From DASXYG01 sp036502625 (lineage in GTDB: Bacteria > Actinomycetota > Actinomycetes > Streptosporangiales > Streptosporangiaceae), in assembly GCA_036502625.1 (NCBI GenBank), contig DASXYG010000069.1, forward strand, positions 1 through 64,000: 64,000 bases of DNA, written 5' to 3'. Position numbers and translations under genes: made by a program. Position 1 is the first letter of the stretch. Every line of letters begins with the position of its first letter. Shown here one piece after another: positions 15,320-23,931 of the stretch. A model generated the notes under the pieces. It ran no database searches and was not told where the DNA came from. It saw only the letters and a list, made by a program, of their open reading frames with translations.

Positions 15320-16494
15320 GCTCGGTCCTCCTTCGCGGCGGCCAGCTTCTCGATCTTGTCGACGTCGACGTCCACGCCGAGGCCGGGGGCGGACGGCACG
15401 GTGAAGCCGGTGGGGCCGGACGGCGGTGGGGAGCGGAGGATGCCGCCCGCGACCGGCACCGTGTCCGGCTGGAACTCGAAGTACGGCGAGTCGGCTACGG
15501 CGGCGGACGCGTGCACACCGGCGGCCAGGGCCACGCCGAGGCCGACCGAGTGGTGGAACGCGACCGGCACGTGGTGCGCGGACGCCAGCTCGGCGATGGC
15601 CATCGCCTCGGTCAGGCCGGTACGGGCCACGTCCGGCTGGGCGATCCGCAGGGCGCGCCGCCCCAGCCAGTCGGCGAACTCGTAGCGGTTGCGCAGCGCC
15701 TCACCGATCGCGACCGGCGTGGCCAGCGACCCGGCCAGCTCGGCGTGGCCCAGGACGTCCTCCGGGGCGAGCGGCGCCTCGTAGAACAGCGCGCCCCGCC
15801 GGTCCAGCTCGCGGCCGAGCCGCAGCGCGTCGCCCATGCCGTACGCCCAGTGCGCGTCCACTGCGACGGCCAGCCCCGGCGCGGCGGCGGCCACCGCGTC
15901 GTACGTGGCCAGGTCGGCCGCGACGCCCTTCCCGAGCGCCAGCTTCACCCGCGTGGCCCCGCGGCCGGCCCATTCGGCGGCCAGCGCGGCGCGCTCGGCG
16001 TCGGTGGGCACCGGGAGCCCGGACACGTACGCGGGGACGACCGTACGATGCGCGCCGCCGAGCAGTTCGGCGACGGGCAGCCCGGTGAGGCGGCCGTGCA
16101 GGTCCCACAGCGCGATGTCCACCGCGGCGAGCGCGTCGGCCTGGTGGCCCACCAGGTGGCCGCGCTCCCGCATGAGGTCGCGCAGGCCGTGCCACAGCGG
16201 ACGGGCGCCGCGCGGGTCGCGGCCGAGCAGCCACGGCCCGAGCAGCCGGTCCACCACGGCGGCCGGGATCTCCGGACCGACCGGCGCGAGCGCCTCGCCC
16301 CACCCGGTGGTGCCGTCGTCGGCGGTCACCCGGACGAGCATGGTCTCGAAGCGCGCGGAGTACAGGCTGCGCCACGGCTCGCGCACCACATAGCCCTGGT
16401 CGCGGCGCAGCTCGCGGCCGTCGTCGAGCGCGCCGAGGTACGCGCGCGGGCCGTCGAGCTTGAGCACGTACGTCCTGACCTCGGCGATGCGCAT
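15316..16494 (-). CDS. Enolase-superfamily dehydratase (mandelate-racemase type)
   Basis: 392 residues. Metal ligands Asp213, Glu239 and Glu265 are spaced 26 residues apart as in mandelate racemase; Lys184 (RVKLAL, an RxK version of KxK) and His314/315 (AFHHS) are candidate bases. This set is typical of acid-sugar dehydratases such as glucarate, galactarate or galactonate dehydratase. First gene of a three-gene operon with the DHDPS-family enzyme and SDR, divergent from an IclR regulator. Specific substrate is not assignable from sequence. Confidence 0.83.
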   Translation of the reverse strand: MRIAEVRTYVLKLDGPRAYLGALDDGRELRRDQGYVVREPWRSLYSARFETMLVRVTADDGTTGWGEALAPVGPEIPAAVVDRLLGPWLLGRDPRGARPLWHGLRDLMRERGHLVGHQADALAAVDIALWDLHGRLTGLPVAELLGGAHRTVVPAYVSGLPVPTDAERAALAAEWAGRGATRVKLALGKGVAADLATYDAVAAAAPGLAVAVDAHWAYGMGDALRLGRELDRRGALFYEAPLAPEDVLGHAELAGSLATPVAIGEALRNRYEFADWLGRRALRIAQPDVARTGLTEAMAIAELASAHHVPVAFHHSVGLGVALAAGVHASAAVADSPYFEFQPDTVPVAGGILRSPPPSGPTGFTVPSAPGLGVDVDVDKIEKLAAAKEDRA

Positions 16495-16546
16495 CCGCAG
16501 GCCGCCCCTCCCCGTCGATGATCGTCACCGCGATTCTGCACAGGAG

Positions 16547-16573
16547 TTGCGAAATATGCAAACGATGCGCATA
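16547..16573. promoter_or_regulatory. Probable IclR operator overlapping regulator start
   Basis: TTGCGAAATATGCAA (16547-16561) is a short palindrome whose reverse strand contains TATTTCG, the same core found in the two palindromes at 42.9 and 50.5 kb. TATGC/GCATA half-sites extend it to 16573. It lies between the divergent dehydratase and IclR genes and overlaps the ATG at 16556, fitting autoregulation. Confidence 0.45.
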
Positions 16574-17398
16574 CTCCGGACCATGGTTTCCGAACATGGC
16601 GGCAATCAGAGCGTGGAGCGCGCCTCCGCGGTGCTGAGCGCCTTCACCCTCGGCCGTCCGGCGCTGCGCGTCTCGGACGTCGCCGCGCACGTCGGGCTCG
16701 GCGTCTCCACGACGTCCCGGCTGCTGGCCACGCTGGAGTCGGTGGAGCTCGTACGCCGCGACCCGGTGAGCCAGCTCTACGAACTGGGCCCGGCGGTGCT
16801 GACGATGGCCGGCATCGCGCTCAACCACGACCCGATCTACCGGCAGTCGCGGCCGGTGGCGCAGCGGCTGGCATGGGAGCTCGGGCTCGGCGCGAACGTG
16901 TCGGTGCGCCGCGGCGCCGAGCTGTTCTACCTGCTCAACGTCGAGGGCCAGCTCGCGCAGAAGTCGTTCTCGCTGATGGGCCAGCGCAACCCGCTGCACG
17001 CCACCGCGATGGGCAAGTGCCTGCTGCTCGGGCTGTCGCCGCAGGAGCGCGGCGCGCTGCTGTCCGCGCCGTACGCCGGGTTCACCCAGCGCACGATCAC
17101 CACGGCACGCGCGCTGGACGCCGACCTGGCCGGCGCGGCCGAGCGCGGCTACACGACGGAGGTCGAGGAGCTGGCGCTCGGCCGCGCCTGCGTGGCCGCG
17201 CCCGTACGCGACCACACCGGCGAGGTGGTGGCCGCCATCTCGCTGTCCGGCGCGCTGTCCGCGATCGCGCTGGACGAACGCGAGGCCGAGCTGGGCCGGA
17301 TCATCGTCGAGGCCGCCGACTCCGTGAGCACCGGGCTCGGCTACCTCGGCCCCGTGCACACCCCGGCGGGCGGCGTACGCGAACAGGAGGACCGATGA
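16556..17398 (+). CDS. IclR-family transcriptional regulator
   Basis: 280 residues: winged HTH (VSDVAAHVGLGVSTTSRLLATLE) then the IclR effector domain with HATAMGKCLLL, RGYTTEVEEL and CVAAPVRD. ATG 16556 follows AGGAG by 9 bases, but ATG 16583 (MVSEHGGN) is also possible because a palindrome overlaps the first start. Divergent from the dehydratase operon and coupled (ATGA) to the downstream NAD enzyme, it probably controls both arms of the sugar-acid cluster. Confidence 0.85.
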   Translation: MQTMRILRTMVSEHGGNQSVERASAVLSAFTLGRPALRVSDVAAHVGLGVSTTSRLLATLESVELVRRDPVSQLYELGPAVLTMAGIALNHDPIYRQSRPVAQRLAWELGLGANVSVRRGAELFYLLNVEGQLAQKSFSLMGQRNPLHATAMGKCLLLGLSPQERGALLSAPYAGFTQRTITTARALDADLAGAAERGYTTEVEELALGRACVAAPVRDHTGEVVAAISLSGALSAIALDEREAELGRIIVEAADSVSTGLGYLGPVHTPAGGVREQEDR

Positions 17399-18387
17399 GG
17401 ATCGCGATCACCGGGGCCTGCGGCCGGCTCGGCCGTACGCTCACCGACCGCCTGCTGGCCCGCGGCCACGAGGTCGCCGCGCTGGACGCCGTGCCCCCGA
17501 TGGCCGCGCCGCCGGACGGCGTGGCGTTCACCCAGGTGGACCTCGCCGACCGCGCGGGCCTGATCGCCGCCTGCGCGGGCGCGGACACGGTCGTGCACCT
17601 GGCCGCGCTGATGTCCTGGCGGCGCGACGACGACGCCGCACTGTTCACCGCGAACGTGCTCGGCACGGCGAACGTCGCCGAGGCCGCCGTGCTCGCGGGC
17701 GCGTACCTGGTGTTCGCCAGCAGCGGCGAGGTCTACCCGGAGGGCCGGCCCGCGTACCAGCCGCTGGACGAGGACCACCCGCGCGCGCCCACCAGCGCGT
17801 ACGGGCTGACCAAGGCGCTCGGCGAGGACACCGTCGCGTTCTACCGCCGCGCCCGCGGGCTGCGCGCGTCCGTGCTGCGGTTCGCCCACTTCCAGGACGC
17901 CGCCGAGTTGCTCGACGAGGACTCGTTCTTCTCCGGGCCGCGCTTCTTCGTGCACCGCAAGCTGGCCCAGCAGCGCGCGTTCGGCAACGCGGCCGCGGTC
18001 GCCGCGCTCGAGCCGTACGACGACGGCGCGCCGCGGCTGCTGCTGTCCCGCGGCGCCGACGGCACCCCGTACCGCATGGGCATCCTCGACAGCCGCGACC
18101 TCGCCGAGGGCGTGGCCGCCGCGGCCGAGCGCCCCGATCTCGACGGCGCGACCATCGGCGTCGGCCCGGACGACTCCGTGGGCTTCGACGACCTGATCCC
18201 CCTGATGGCCGACGGCGCCGGGCTCCCGTACGCGGACGTGCGGCTGCCCGGTCCCGCGGTGCACTACACGACGTCCAACGCGGCGGCGCGCGAGCTGCTC
18301 GGGTTCGCCGTGCGCCATCCCATCGCCGAAATGGCCGCCGAGGCCGTCGCCGCCCGGCTCGCCCGCGCGGCGCGGCCGTCCGCCTGA
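17395..18387 (+). CDS. NAD-dependent epimerase/dehydratase family, uronate-dehydrogenase-like
   Basis: 330-residue extended SDR. It has the dinucleotide motif TGACGRLG (6-13), VVHLAA (67-71), SSGEVYPEG around 109, and YGLTK with Tyr136 and Lys140. Proximity to an acid-sugar dehydratase and a DHDPS-family enzyme suggests oxidation of a hexuronate or related aldose to an aldarate. It is longer than classical uronate dehydrogenases (about 265 residues), so the specificity may differ. Start at 17395 overlaps the IclR stop. Confidence 0.78.
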   Translation: MRIAITGACGRLGRTLTDRLLARGHEVAALDAVPPMAAPPDGVAFTQVDLADRAGLIAACAGADTVVHLAALMSWRRDDDAALFTANVLGTANVAEAAVLAGAYLVFASSGEVYPEGRPAYQPLDEDHPRAPTSAYGLTKALGEDTVAFYRRARGLRASVLRFAHFQDAAELLDEDSFFSGPRFFVHRKLAQQRAFGNAAAVAALEPYDDGAPRLLLSRGADGTPYRMGILDSRDLAEGVAAAAERPDLDGATIGVGPDDSVGFDDLIPLMADGAGLPYADVRLPGPAVHYTTSNAAARELLGFAVRHPIAEMAAEAVAARLARAARPSA

Positions 18388-18425
18388 CCGCGCGCTCCCC
18401 CACCCCAACCACCTGCGAGGTCGCC

Positions 18426-19760
18426 ATGCGTGAAGCCGCCGCACCCGTACCAGGACCGGCAACCGACGCCACACCGCCGCCGCGCGGCCGGGTGCTGCTC
18501 GCCGCCGGCGCCGGCCATTTCGTCGAGTGGTTCGACATGGGCATCTACGGAACCCTGTCGACGATCATCGCGGCGAACTTCTTCGCGAAGGGCGATCCCA
18601 CCGCCGCGCTGCTGTCCACGTTCGCGGTGTTCGCGGCCGGGTTCCTGGTGCGTCCGCTGGGCGGGCTGTTCTTCGGTCCGCTCGCCGACCGCATCGGACG
18701 GCAGAAGGTGCTGGCGCTCGTCGTGCTGCTCACCTCGGGGGCGACGTTCCTGATCGGCGTGCTGCCGACGTACGCGGCGGTGGGCGCGCTGGCGCCGCTG
18801 CTGCTCGTGGTGGTCCGGCTGATCCAGGGGTTCGCGGCCGGCGGCGAGACGTCGAGCGCGGTGACGCTGCTGTACGAGTACGCGCCGCCGCGCCGCCGCG
18901 GCTACTTCTCCAGCTTCGCCGACACGTTCGGGTTCCTGGCGTTCGTCGTCGGCTCGGGCCTGGCGCTGCTGCTGACCGGGGTGTTCGGCGACGCCACGAT
19001 GCAGGCCTGGGCGTGGCGGCTGCCGTTCCTGCTGGCGCTGCCGCTCGGCCTGGCCGGGCTGTACCTGCGGCTGCGGCTGGAGGACACCCCGGAGTTCCGC
19101 CGCCTGGAGGCCAACGACGAGGTGGCGGAGTCGCCGTTCCGCGAGACGTTCCGTACGGGGCGTGCGGCGATGCTCGTGCTGGCCGGGCTCGTCGTGATCA
19201 AGGGCGTCGCGCACTGGACGCTGCAGACCTTCATGATCTCCTACCTGACGGAGACGCTGCACTTCAGCACCATGGCGTCGTTCACCGCGGCGACCATCTG
19301 CCTGGCCGTCGTCGCGGTCACGGTGCCGATGATGGGCGCGCTGTCGGACCGGGTGGGCCGCAAGCCGCTGCTGATCGCCGGCACCGCGGGGTTCGTGGTG
19401 TTGAGCTGGCCGGCGCTGTGGCTGATGTCGCTGGGCAACCCGGTTCTCGCGGTGCTCGCGATGATCGTCCTCGGCCTGCTGATCGCGGCGTACGACGGGG
19501 CGGTGAGCGCCACCATGGCCGAGCTGTTCCCGCCGCGCATCCGCTCCGGCGCGATCGCCATCCCGTACAACATCGCCGTCTCGCTGTTCGGCGGCACCGC
19601 GCCGTACATCGCCACCTGGCTGATCGCGGCGACCCACCAGCCGCTGTCGCCCGCGTACTACATCATGCTGGCGGCCGCGATCACCCTGGTCACCGTGGTC
19701 CGCGCCGTGCGGGAGACGGCCGGGCCGCGCGCCGCGCTCAGTCCGGCAGCGTCCACGTGA
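18426..19760 (+). CDS. MHS-family MFS transporter
   Basis: 444 residues with 12 predicted helices, FVEWFDMGIYGTLSTII in helix 1 and GPLADRIGRQKVL in the 2-3 loop, matching metabolite:H+ symporters. It follows the epimerase-like gene by 38 bases and probably completes the operon IclR-dehydrogenase-transporter as the sugar-acid importer. Its last 23 bases overlap the convergent DUF5990 gene. Confidence 0.86.
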   Translation: MREAAAPVPGPATDATPPPRGRVLLAAGAGHFVEWFDMGIYGTLSTIIAANFFAKGDPTAALLSTFAVFAAGFLVRPLGGLFFGPLADRIGRQKVLALVVLLTSGATFLIGVLPTYAAVGALAPLLLVVVRLIQGFAAGGETSSAVTLLYEYAPPRRRGYFSSFADTFGFLAFVVGSGLALLLTGVFGDATMQAWAWRLPFLLALPLGLAGLYLRLRLEDTPEFRRLEANDEVAESPFRETFRTGRAAMLVLAGLVVIKGVAHWTLQTFMISYLTETLHFSTMASFTAATICLAVVAVTVPMMGALSDRVGRKPLLIAGTAGFVVLSWPALWLMSLGNPVLAVLAMIVLGLLIAAYDGAVSATMAELFPPRIRSGAIAIPYNIAVSLFGGTAPYIATWLIAATHQPLSPAYYIMLAAAITLVTVVRAVRETAGPRAALSPAAST

Positions 19761-20172
19761 TCGCGGGCGGTACGACCCGGGCGCACCTCGGCCCGCCCTT
19801 GGCGTCGGTCAGCGTGAGGCGGCCGACGAGGGTGCCCGGCTCGGCGGCCCGGAGGACCTCCGGCGGAATCGCGGTGAGCAGGAGCTTGGCGCGGCGGAAC
19901 ATGTTCCAGCCGGACGGGTCGACCGCGCCCCACGAGAGGTAGATGAACCGGTCGCCGGGGCGGCCCTGGACGTACGGGCCGGTGACGTCGGCGCCGGAGA
20001 CCGCGCAGTCGAGGGTCCAGGTCGCCGAGGGCGCGTCGCCAGGGACCGGGTCGAGCAGCTCGGCGGGGCGGTTGCGGCCCTGGACCGCCACGTGGACGTC
20101 GTCGTACGCGTCTCCGTTGACCGGGGCGAACGCGCGTCCGGGCAGGTCGGTCGCCTCGATGCGGATCAGCAT
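19738..20172 (-). CDS. DUF5990 family protein
   Basis: 144 residues starting LIRIEATDLPGRAF, with VHVAVQGR and a conserved WTLDC and GDRFIYLSWG, the pattern of actinobacterial DUF5990 proteins. No signal peptide or catalytic motif is evident. Function unknown. It is convergent with the MHS transporter and divergent from the iron-box ABC operon. Confidence 0.7.
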   Translation of the reverse strand: MLIRIEATDLPGRAFAPVNGDAYDDVHVAVQGRNRPAELLDPVPGDAPSATWTLDCAVSGADVTGPYVQGRPGDRFIYLSWGAVDPSGWNMFRRAKLLLTAIPPEVLRAAEPGTLVGRLTLTDAKGGPRCARVVPPAITWTLPD

Positions 20173-20242
20173 GCCGCCTCCTCGCCCATGTGCGTGCCGG
20201 TGGCGACTCTACCGATGCGCGACCCGGGAGTGCGAGGCGAAT

Positions 20243-20261
20243 GAAGGTGAGCCTAAGCTAA
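20243..20261 (+). promoter_or_regulatory. IdeR/DtxR-type iron box
   Basis: GAAGGTGAGCCTAAGCTAA matches the 19-bp iron-box consensus TTAGGTTAGGCTAACCTAA at 14 positions, including both inner AGGT/CTAA halves. It lies 35 bp before the ABC gene start, where bound regulator would block transcription when iron is plentiful. Confidence 0.65.
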
Positions 20262-20295
20262 GTCGACGGTGTCGGGCTCGGGTGGAAGTGGTGGG

Positions 20296-22158
20296 ATGAC
20301 GGCGACCGCGGCGGAGGATCTGGCGGAGTTGCGGCGGCCCGTACGCGGGCGCGTCACGGTCGCGGCGGGCGCGCAGGTACTGGCGACGGCGCTGGGGGTC
20401 GTGCCGCTGGTCGCGGTGGTGGAGCTGGGGCGGCGGCTGCTCGGCGGGCAGACGTCCGGGCTCTGGGCGATCGCGTGGCTGGCGGTCGGGGCGTTCGCGG
20501 CGCGGCTCGTGCTGTACACGCTGGCCGGCGGCATCAGCCACCTCGCGGACGCGGACCTCGCGCGTACGCTGCGGCGCCGGCTCGTACGGGCGCTCGCGGA
20601 GCTGCCGCTCGGCTGGTTCGCCGGCGGGGTGGCCGCGCGGGTCAAGACGACCGTGGAGGACGACGTGGCCGCGCTGCACCACGCGGTCGCGCACGCGCCC
20701 GGCGACATGGGCGCGGCGATCGCCGGGCCGGTGGTGGCCGGCGCGTACCTGCTGTACGTGGACTGGCGGCTGGCGCTGCTGACCGGCGCGGCGATCGGCG
20801 CCGCGCAGGCCACGCGCATGCGGATGGTGCGCCGCTCGGCGGAGCCGGCCGGGCGCATCGCGGCGGCGCGTGCCGAGCTGTCCGCGTCCGCGATCGAACT
20901 GGTCCGCGGCATCGCGGTGGTCAAGGCGTTCGGGGGAACGCGCGCGGCGGAACGGCCCGACGCCACGGACGAGCGGCCCGACGCCCCGCCGGAACGGCCC
21001 GACGCCCCGCCGGAACGGGCCGACGCCCCGCCGGAACGGGCCGACGCCGCGGCGGAGCGCGTCGGAGCCGCGCCGGCGCGGTTCGCGGCTGCGGCGGAGC
21101 GGTACGCGGACGTCAATGACGAGGCGCAGCGGATCTTCATCCGGCAGCGGAGCCTGGCGCGGGCGACCGTGGCGCCCGCCACGATCCTCCTGCTCGTCAC
21201 CGGGGCGGGGACGTGGTTCGCCGCGCTCGGGTGGACGCGGCCGCTCGACGTCGTCGCGTTCCTGCTGCTCGGGCTCGGCCTGTTCGAGCAGATCACGCCG
21301 ATCTACACGGCGCGCGACCAGCGGCGCCGGGCGCGCGACGCGGCGCACCGGATCTCCGAGCTGCTGCGGGAACCGCCCGAGGCCACCGCGGCCCATCCGG
21401 TGGCGCTGCCCGCGCCGGCCGGGCGGGCGCTGCCGCTCGAGCTCGACGACGTACGGTTCGGCTACGCGGGCGGGCACGAGGTGCTCCACGGGATCAGCGC
21501 GGAGCTGGCACCCGGCACCGTGACGGCGCTGGTCGGGCCGTCCGGGGCGGGCAAGTCGACGCTCGGGCTGCTGCTCGCGCGGTTCTCCGACCCCACCGGC
21601 GGCGCGATCCGGCTCGGCGGCGTGGACGTCCGCGACGTGGACCGGGCCGAGCTGTACCGGCACATCGGGTTCCTGTTCCAGGACGTCGTCCTGCTGCGCC
21701 AGTCCGTACGGGACAACATCGCGCTGGCGGACCCGGACGCCGGCGACGCGCGCGTCGAGGAGGTGGCCGCGGCGGCGGCGATCGACGCGCGCATCCGCGA
21801 CCTGCCGCGCGGCTACGCCACCGTGCTGGGCGAGGAGGCGGAGCTGTCCGGCGGCGAGGCGCAGCGGGTGAGCATCGCCCGCACCCTGCTCGCGGACACC
21901 CCGATCCTGGTCCTCGACGAGGCGACCGCATTCGCCGACCCGGAGTCCGAGGCGGCCGTACAGGACGCCCTCGCCGCGCTCGCCGGGGGCCGGACGCTGC
22001 TGGTCATCGCGCACCGGCTGCCGACCATCGCGCACGCCGACCAGATCCTCGTGCTCGACGAAGGGCGCGTCGCCGAACGCGGCCGGCACGACGACCTGCT
22101 CGCCGCCGGCGGCCTGTACGCGCGGCTGTGGCACGCCCAGCAGGAGGCCGCCGCATGA
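20296..22158 (+). CDS. ABC exporter-fold transporter subunit, iron-regulated siderophore candidate (half 1)
   Basis: 620 residues: an exporter-type six-helix membrane domain (to ~330), then an ATPase domain with Walker A GPSGAGKST (~415), signature LSGGEAQR (~518) and Walker B ILVLDEATAFAD (~536). ATG 20296 is preferred over GTG 20269, which abuts the iron box. It pairs with the next gene as a heterodimer. Exporter-fold pairs under iron boxes include IrtAB and YbtPQ, which import siderophores, and others that export them; direction here is unknown. An Ala/Pro/Asp-rich heptad repeat is inserted at about 218-255. Confidence 0.85.
   Translation: MTATAAEDLAELRRPVRGRVTVAAGAQVLATALGVVPLVAVVELGRRLLGGQTSGLWAIAWLAVGAFAARLVLYTLAGGISHLADADLARTLRRRLVRALAELPLGWFAGGVAARVKTTVEDDVAALHHAVAHAPGDMGAAIAGPVVAGAYLLYVDWRLALLTGAAIGAAQATRMRMVRRSAEPAGRIAAARAELSASAIELVRGIAVVKAFGGTRAAERPDATDERPDAPPERPDAPPERADAPPERADAAAERVGAAPARFAAAAERYADVNDEAQRIFIRQRSLARATVAPATILLLVTGAGTWFAALGWTRPLDVVAFLLLGLGLFEQITPIYTARDQRRRARDAAHRISELLREPPEATAAHPVALPAPAGRALPLELDDVRFGYAGGHEVLHGISAELAPGTVTALVGPSGAGKSTLGLLLARFSDPTGGAIRLGGVDVRDVDRAELYRHIGFLFQDVVLLRQSVRDNIALADPDAGDARVEEVAAAAAIDARIRDLPRGYATVLGEEAELSGGEAQRVSIARTLLADTPILVLDEATAFADPESEAAVQDALAALAGGRTLLVIAHRLPTIAHADQILVLDEGRVAERGRHDDLLAAGGLYARLWHAQQEAAA
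20949..21053 (+). repeat. 21-bp in-frame tandem repeat inside ABC gene
   Basis: About five copies of a 21-bp unit encode repeats of the type ERPDAPP / ERADAPP. They fall in the cytoplasmic part of the membrane domain, after GIAVVKAFGGT, a spot where exporters normally have a short continuous helix. Copy number could vary by slippage. Confidence 0.85.
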
Positions 22159-23900
22159 TCGCCACGCTGTTCCGCGTCGTCGGGCGCGGGCACCGCGGCC
22201 TGCTCTGGCGGTTCCTGGTCTCCACCGCGGTGTACGCGCTGAGCGAGGGCGCCGCGTTCGGGCTGCTGGTGCCGCTGCTCACCGCGCTGCTCGGCGGCCG
22301 TACGGGCACCGCGGCGTGGTGGCTGATGCCGCTGGCCGCGGCGGTCGTCGTGGGGTGGGTCGCGCATTACGACATGGGCATCAGCGCGCTGCGGCTCTCC
22401 TCGGCCTGGCGGCGCTCGCTGTACGGGCGGATCGGGGCGCATGTCGTCCGGCTGCCGCTCGGCTGGTTCGACGGCGCGCGCACGGGACGGGTGGAGCGGC
22501 TGTTCGGGCACGGCCTGGACACCGCCGTGCAGACGGTCACGCTGACGCAGACGCTGATCAACGCGGTCGTGACGCCCGCGGTGATCGGGGTGTTCCTGGT
22601 CGTCCTCGACTGGCGGATCGCGCTCGCGGTGCTGGTCACCGTGCCGGTCGTGCTGCTGGTGTTCGCGTACGCGCGGCGGGTCACCGACCGTACGGAGGCG
22701 GCGAGCGACGCGGCCGCCGCCGAGGCGGGCACGCGGCTGGTCGAGTTCGCGGCGGCGCAGCCGGTGCTGCGCGCGATCGGCCGCGGGCGCGGCGCGAGCA
22801 GGCCGCTGGACGACGCGCTGGACGCCCGCCACCGGGAGGCGCGCCGCGAGGTCGTGGGCGCGCTGCCCGGCCTGCAGCTCGGCCGGCTCGCCATCCAGCT
22901 CGCGTTCACCGCCGTGCTGGTCGTGGGGCTGCTGCTGGCCACCGGGAGCGACATCACGCCGGCCCGGATGATCGCGCTGCTGGTGCTCGGCATCCACTTC
23001 CTCCAGCCGTTCGCCACGCTCGCCGGTGTGGCGGGCGGGCTGCGGGTGTGCCGCGCGGCGATCGAGCGGATCGACGCGGTGCTGCGCACGCCCGTCCTGC
23101 CCGAGCCCGTACGCCCGCGGCCCCTCGGCCCGCCCGCGATCGACCTCGACGACGTGCGGTTCGGCTACGACGGCGTGCCGCTGCTGGACGGGCTCACCCT
23201 GCACGTGCCGGCCGGGAGCACGACGGCGCTGGTCGGGCCGTCCGGGGCGGGAAAGACGACGGTCACGAAGCTGGTCGCCCGGTTCTTCGACACCGACGCC
23301 GGCACCGTACGGGTCGGCGGCGCCGACGTGCGCGACGTGGCGAGCGCGGACCTGCTGGACGCGGTGGCGCTGGTGTTCCAGGACGTCTACCTGTTCGACG
23401 GCACGATCGAGGACAACATCCGCATGGGCCGGCCCGGGGCCACGCCCGCGGCGGTGCGCGACGCCGCGCGCCGCGCCCGCGTCGACCTCGTCGCCGAGCG
23501 GCTGCCGGACGGCCTGGCCGGCCGGGTCGGCGACGGCGGGCGGCTGCTGTCCGGCGGGGAGCGCCAGCGGGTGGCGATCGCCCGCGCGCTGCTCAAGGAC
23601 GCGCCGATCGTGCTGCTCGACGAGGCGACGTCCGCGCTCGACGCGGAGAACGAGGCGGCCGTGCACGCGGCGCTGGCGGAGCTGCGCCAGGGCCGTACGC
23701 TGCTGGTCATCGCGCACCGGCTGCGCACGGTCATGCGCGCGGACCAGATCGCGGTGCTGGACGGCGGCCGGATCGCCGAGCTCGGCACCCACGCGGAGCT
23801 GCTCGCCGCCGACGGCCGCTACGCCGCCCTGTGGCGCAGCCAGCAGCGGGCGCGAGGCTGGCGGCTGACCAACGACGCCGGGCGGCCCGCCGGGCGCTGA
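22155..23900 (+). CDS. ABC exporter-fold transporter subunit, iron-regulated siderophore candidate (half 2)
   Basis: 581 residues with six membrane helices and an ATPase domain: Walker A GPSGAGKTT (~360), signature LSGGERQR (~465), Walker B IVLLDEATSALD (~484), and AHRLRTV H-loop. ATG 22155 overlaps the first subunit's stop (ATGA), so the two are made together and should form a heterodimer. Walker B followed by SALD and a Glu catalytic residue indicate an active ATPase site in both subunits. No siderophore synthesis genes are in the window. Confidence 0.85.
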   Translation: MIATLFRVVGRGHRGLLWRFLVSTAVYALSEGAAFGLLVPLLTALLGGRTGTAAWWLMPLAAAVVVGWVAHYDMGISALRLSSAWRRSLYGRIGAHVVRLPLGWFDGARTGRVERLFGHGLDTAVQTVTLTQTLINAVVTPAVIGVFLVVLDWRIALAVLVTVPVVLLVFAYARRVTDRTEAASDAAAAEAGTRLVEFAAAQPVLRAIGRGRGASRPLDDALDARHREARREVVGALPGLQLGRLAIQLAFTAVLVVGLLLATGSDITPARMIALLVLGIHFLQPFATLAGVAGGLRVCRAAIERIDAVLRTPVLPEPVRPRPLGPPAIDLDDVRFGYDGVPLLDGLTLHVPAGSTTALVGPSGAGKTTVTKLVARFFDTDAGTVRVGGADVRDVASADLLDAVALVFQDVYLFDGTIEDNIRMGRPGATPAAVRDAARRARVDLVAERLPDGLAGRVGDGGRLLSGGERQRVAIARALLKDAPIVLLDEATSALDAENEAAVHAALAELRQGRTLLVIAHRLRTVMRADQIAVLDGGRIAELGTHAELLAADGRYAALWRSQQRARGWRLTNDAGRPAGR

Positions 23901-23931
23901 CCCCGGCGCCGTACGCCGCTACGGTCGGAGC

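Noticed and set aside
21213..22154. Upstream extension of the second ABC gene by over 300 codons
   Set aside because: It overlaps the first ABC gene in another frame and reads as Arg/Ala/Gly-rich noise; the true start is ATG 22155.
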